The translations under genes and the position numbers were made by a program. From Spirosoma terrae (GTDB taxonomy: Bacteria; Bacteroidota; Bacteroidia; Cytophagales; Spirosomataceae), in NCBI RefSeq assembly GCF_010435915.1, contig NZ_JAAFZH010000017.1, forward strand, positions 111,936-175,935: a DNA stretch of 64,000 nt, written 5' to 3'. The notes under the pieces are model-generated. The model was given only the letters and a program-made list of their open reading frames with translations, searched no databases and was not told the origin of the DNA. Positions 60,809 through 64,000 of the stretch are shown one piece after another. Within the stretch, counting starts at the first letter, position 1; each line of letters opens with the position of its first letter.

Positions 60809-62290
60809 TTAATTATCGTCTTTTATTAACTCTTCCTCTATACGCTCTTCGGCAGCTTCTGTCGCTTCCAGTTCAGTCATTCCGGGTTCAGCATTGCCAA
60901 AACCTAAGATTTTAAGCATAACCTCGCTATTTTGCTCAGGAGCGAATAATCTGGAGCGAAGGTTACCTTCTTCGTCTTTATCAATTATTACGTGCTGAGG
61001 GGCCGGAATCAGGCAATGCTGAATACCTCCGTAGCCGCCAAGCGATTCCTGATAAGCTCCTGTATGGAATAAGCCAACGTATTGATCTTCGGCTTGCTGA
61101 TCAAAAATTGGCAGATACAAGTCAGCACTATGGGCTTCGGTATTGTAAAAATCGTGAGAATCACACGTTAGTCCACCCAGATTAACCTTCTGATACGGGT
61201 TATCCCAGTTATTGACTGACAACATGATGTATTTCTGCCCTAACCCCCAAGAGTCTGGTAACTGCGTAATAAATGACCCATCGATCATATACCACAATTC
61301 TTTGTCGTTCTGCAGCTTCTGATCGATTACTTTATAGATAACTGCGCCACTTTCGCCAACTGTATATGACCCGAATTCGGTGAAAATATGCGGAACTGGT
61401 ACGTTGTTTTTATTACAGATCCACTGAATGCTTTCTACGATCTGATCGATCATAGCCTGGTAATCGTACGTAAACTGGAATGAGGTTTGAATGGGCATTC
61501 CACCACCAATATCAATCGAGTCGAGATCTGGACATACCTTTCTCAACTCGCAGTATTTATACATAAACCGGCTCAGCTCGCTCCAGTAGTAAGCGCTGTC
61601 TTTTATACCCGTATTGATAAAGAAATGCAGCATTTTGAGCTTAAACCGCTCATTCGGCTGTATCTTACTCCGATACAGCTCATTGACATCGCTGTAACGT
61701 ACCCCCAGACGCGATGTATAAAACGCAAAGTTGGGTTCTTCATCAGTGGCAATACGGATACCAAAATTCACCGTATCGGCCGTTATGGAATTTTCGTACG
61801 CTTCAATTTCTTTGAGGTTATCCAGCACCGGAATACAGTTCGTAAATCCATCGTTGATGAGTTCACTTATGTATTGTGTATAAAGTGGTCGTTTATAACC
61901 GTTGCAGATGATATAAGTACTTTTCGAGACTTTGCCCATCTTATGCAACTCCCGGATAATAGGAATATCATAAGCCGATGACGACTCAAGATGGATATTA
62001 TTCTTCAGTGCTTCTTCCAGCACAAATCGAAAATGGGATGACTTTGTACAGTAACAGTACGTATAGTTTCCTTTGTAGTTATATCGCTTCATAGCATTCT
62101 TGAACAGCAGTTTAGCGTGTTCAATATGCTCTGTAATTTTCGGCAGATAAGTCAGCTTAAGGGGCGTCCCATACTGTTTGACAATGTCCATTAAAGGTAC
62201 ATTGTTGAACATTAACTCGTTGTTCTCTACATTGAACTCTCTGGTTGGAAATTCAAATGTCTGGTCAATCAGGTCATAGTAAGTCTTCAT
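60809..62290 (-). CDS. speA: Arginine decarboxylase (alanine-racemase fold, PLP)
   Basis: 493 residues of the biosynthetic ADC group used by Bacteroidota, shorter than the 630-residue Escherichia SpeA. The PLP Lys is in 'YCYCTKSSHFRF'; 'DIGGGMPI' is the phosphate loop; 'CDSHDFY' holds the catalytic Cys-x-x-x-Asp region; 'TEFGSYTVGESGA' is another family block. It makes agmatine, the precursor of putrescine and other polyamines. The acidic C-terminal tail of about 25 residues ('ELEATEAAEERIEEELIKDDN') is an unusual extension. No agmatinase gene is in the window. Confidence 0.9.
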   Translation of the reverse strand: MKTYYDLIDQTFEFPTREFNVENNELMFNNVPLMDIVKQYGTPLKLTYLPKITEHIEHAKLLFKNAMKRYNYKGNYTYCYCTKSSHFRFVLEEALKNNIHLESSSAYDIPIIRELHKMGKVSKSTYIICNGYKRPLYTQYISELINDGFTNCIPVLDNLKEIEAYENSITADTVNFGIRIATDEEPNFAFYTSRLGVRYSDVNELYRSKIQPNERFKLKMLHFFINTGIKDSAYYWSELSRFMYKYCELRKVCPDLDSIDIGGGMPIQTSFQFTYDYQAMIDQIVESIQWICNKNNVPVPHIFTEFGSYTVGESGAVIYKVIDQKLQNDKELWYMIDGSFITQLPDSWGLGQKYIMLSVNNWDNPYQKVNLGGLTCDSHDFYNTEAHSADLYLPIFDQQAEDQYVGLFHTGAYQESLGGYGGIQHCLIPAPQHVIIDKDEEGNLRSRLFAPEQNSEVMLKILGFGNAEPGMTELEATEAAEERIEEELIKDDN

Positions 62291-62547
62291 CCCTTTGTTC
62301 TACGCATAAATAGGTAGTTTACCATAATACGTCTATATTATGGCTTATAGTTATCGTTACTGTTTATTCTGAAAAATAGGCGCGAATTTGGCCCTGAAAA
62401 GTGGGCTTTCCAAGCATTATTATTCGCAAAATAATCAACGAAAAAGCCAGAGGTTTGATTCGCATACCTACTTAAATTTAATAGTATCGAAACACAGCTC
62501 TTATCCCGCTGGCTTACCTTCTTTCTTCAAAACCAAAAGAAGCCCTA

Positions 62548-62555
62548 CTTTTGCC
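62548..62555 (+). promoter_or_regulatory. Probable -7 element of mpl promoter
   Basis: TACTTTTG matches TAnnTTTG exactly, 25 bases before the mpl start codon. The upstream element at the expected distance is only TTTC/TTCT, so the call is partial. Confidence 0.55.
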
Positions 62556-62579
62556 ATTCGACACTGACAGATTTACCGA

Positions 62580-63962
62580 ATGCCTCAAGCCATCCACTTT
62601 ATTTCAATTGGAGGTAGTGCCATGCACAACCTTGCCATAGCTCTTCAACAACAAGGCTATATTATTACAGGATCTGACGACACTATCTATGACCCTTCAC
62701 GATCCCGTTTATTACAACATGGCTTATTGCCTGTAGAAACAGGTTGGTTTCCAGAAAAAATACATGCTGGATTAAGTGCCGTTATAGTAGGAATGCATGC
62801 GCTGGTTGATAATCCTGAATTAGTTAAAGCTCAGGAATTAGGCTTACCTATCTTTTCTTATCCCGAATTTCTATACCAGCAGAGTCAACAAAAGCAACGT
62901 GTTGTTATTGCAGGTAGTCATGGCAAGACAACTATCACAGCCATTATCCTGCACGTATTACAATATCATAATCGCTCCTTTGATTACTTGGTCGGCGAGC
63001 AAATACATGGGTTTGAAACGATGGCTAAGTTAACCTCTGACTCTCCAGTTATCATTATTGAGGGCGACGAGTATGCTTCTTCTCCTATCGATTCACAGCC
63101 TAAATTTTTACATTACCATCCACACATTGCACTGATCAGCGGAATTGCCTGGGACCATGTTAATCTTTATCCTACCTGGGAGGCTTATGTGGATCAGTTT
63201 GAGCTCTTAGCAGAAGCGATGCCTAAAGGCGGTATTTTGGTTTTTGATGAATCTGATGACATGCTTGATGTTATTGGTCAAAAAGAACGCGCTGACATCA
63301 CCAAGGTGCCTTACCAAGCACACAAGAGCGAAATTATTGACAACCAGACATTTCTAGTCGATAAACAGGGGAACAAGATTCTGGTGCAGCTATTCGGAGA
63401 CTATAATTTGAAAAACATTAGTGGAGCAATGACTATTTGCGACCGTATTGGCATCACAGAAAATCAGTTTTATGAGGCCATTCCTTCATTTAAACCGGTA
63501 GCATTACGTTTAGAAAAAATAGCTGAGCGAATTAGTAGTGACTCTAATAAACGAATTATAATACGAGATTTTGCGCACTCACCTGCAAAAGTGGAAGCAT
63601 CCATAGAGGCTGTAAAGAAGCAGTACAGTACTGAAAAGTTATATGCTATTTTAGAATTACACAGCTTTAGTAGCTTAAGCAAAAGCTTTCTCATTGAGTA
63701 TAAAAACACATTGAGTGCTGCCGACGTAGCTGTAGTCTATTTTAACATCAATGCTCAGCCTTACCGCGACCAGATCGATCCAATAACAACTCAGGATGTA
63801 GAACGGTCATTCGGACGTTCAGATCTCAACGTGTTCACAGAAAGTGATAAGATGCAACGCTTTTTAATCGACAATAAAAGCGAAGCCGATGTCTTTCTAT
63901 TTATGAGTTCTGGAAATTTTGATCAAATCGATCTTAATACGCTCAGCTCTCAACTTTTATAA
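62580..63962 (+). CDS. mpl: UDP-N-acetylmuramate:tripeptide ligase (Mpl)
   Basis: 460 residues of the Mur ligase family. 'IHFISIGGSAMHNLAIALQQQGYIITGSDD' is the N-terminal Rossmann domain and 'VIAGSHGKTTITAIIL' the ATP P-loop; 'IIEGDEYASSPIDSQPKFLHYHPHIALISGIAWDHVNLYPT' is the Mpl-type middle block and 'FAHSPAKVEASIEAVK' the C-terminal domain. Mpl reattaches recycled tripeptide (Ala-Glu-Dap) to UDP-MurNAc in cell-wall recycling; MurC is the alternative, but the Mpl-specific 'DEYASSPID' block argues against it. The last 38 bases of the window show the beginning of a possible terminator (GCCTT...AAGGC). Confidence 0.9.
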   Translation: MPQAIHFISIGGSAMHNLAIALQQQGYIITGSDDTIYDPSRSRLLQHGLLPVETGWFPEKIHAGLSAVIVGMHALVDNPELVKAQELGLPIFSYPEFLYQQSQQKQRVVIAGSHGKTTITAIILHVLQYHNRSFDYLVGEQIHGFETMAKLTSDSPVIIIEGDEYASSPIDSQPKFLHYHPHIALISGIAWDHVNLYPTWEAYVDQFELLAEAMPKGGILVFDESDDMLDVIGQKERADITKVPYQAHKSEIIDNQTFLVDKQGNKILVQLFGDYNLKNISGAMTICDRIGITENQFYEAIPSFKPVALRLEKIAERISSDSNKRIIIRDFAHSPAKVEASIEAVKKQYSTEKLYAILELHSFSSLSKSFLIEYKNTLSAADVAVVYFNINAQPYRDQIDPITTQDVERSFGRSDLNVFTESDKMQRFLIDNKSEADVFLFMSSGNFDQIDLNTLSSQLL

Positions 63963-64000
63963 AAACAGAGGCCTTAAAACGAGAAAAGGCGTTGTCGGTC

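Noticed and set aside
61487..61981. 164-codon plus-strand frame inside the arginine decarboxylase gene
   Set aside because: Antisense to a well-conserved enzyme, no recognisable product.
1..64000. CRISPR arrays, insertion sequences, phage or integrase genes, rRNA
   Set aside because: No repeat-spacer pattern, transposase, integrase or rRNA sequence was seen on either strand.

Overview
The window reads as chromosomal DNA of a gliding-type Bacteroidota of the order Cytophagales, probably Spirosoma or a close relative (genus not proven). The evidence is a GldB lipoprotein, cargo proteins with type A and type B type IX secretion (T9SS) C-terminal domains, promoters of the Bacteroidota form TTTG-N19-TAnnTTTG, and almost no Shine-Dalgarno sequences. 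There is no plasmid, phage, insertion-sequence or CRISPR signal.

Layout. 1-3607: 3' part of a very large protein of unknown function. 4097-18959: exopolysaccharide locus. It holds a receiver protein with Glu at the phosphoacceptor site, a priming sugar-phosphate transferase fused to a degenerate receiver, three further glycosyltransferases, a Wzy-like polymerase, a GT11 fucosyltransferase, an Sfp-type phosphopantetheinyl transferase, two T9SS cargo proteins (one a clan GH-A glycosidase), a Wzx flippase and a JmjC-like cupin oxygenase. 18976-32873 (minus): apparent operon, in transcription order a half-length TolC-like protein, a Wzz/Wzc-like protein with a decayed kinase domain, a 2238-aa A-PCP-KS-AT-ACP-aminotransferase hybrid synthetase and a 1354-aa C-A-PCP-TE synthetase. 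33225-34433: processive GT2 synthase.

34631-54087 is mostly housekeeping: PfkB kinase, YghO-like protein, cysS, M28 peptidase, nadD, gmk, an ECF sigma/anti-sigma pair, a two-gene Fe-S electron-transfer unit, tRNA-Phe, a membrane MutS-like ATPase, a Fur regulator, an ABC exporter, gldB and an outer-membrane barrel. 53260-56107 is a hisH-hisA-GNAT-hisF operon with a readable promoter, a His-rich 15-residue leader peptide and an attenuator. Three perfect DnaA boxes lie between hisA and hisH. 56103-63962 holds a DUF72 protein, valS, a GmhB-like phosphatase, a small lipoprotein, arginine decarboxylase and Mpl.

How they work together. The left half looks like one surface/secretion module: a Wzx/Wzy polysaccharide pathway sharing its locus, and probably part of its export machinery, with a small PKS-NRPS assembly line predicted to make a beta-aminated, two-amino-acid product. 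The PPTase and cupin nearby could prime and tailor that line. The most unusual points are the synthetase operon headed by polysaccharide-export genes, the pair of non-canonical receivers at the head of the locus, and the complete his attenuator.
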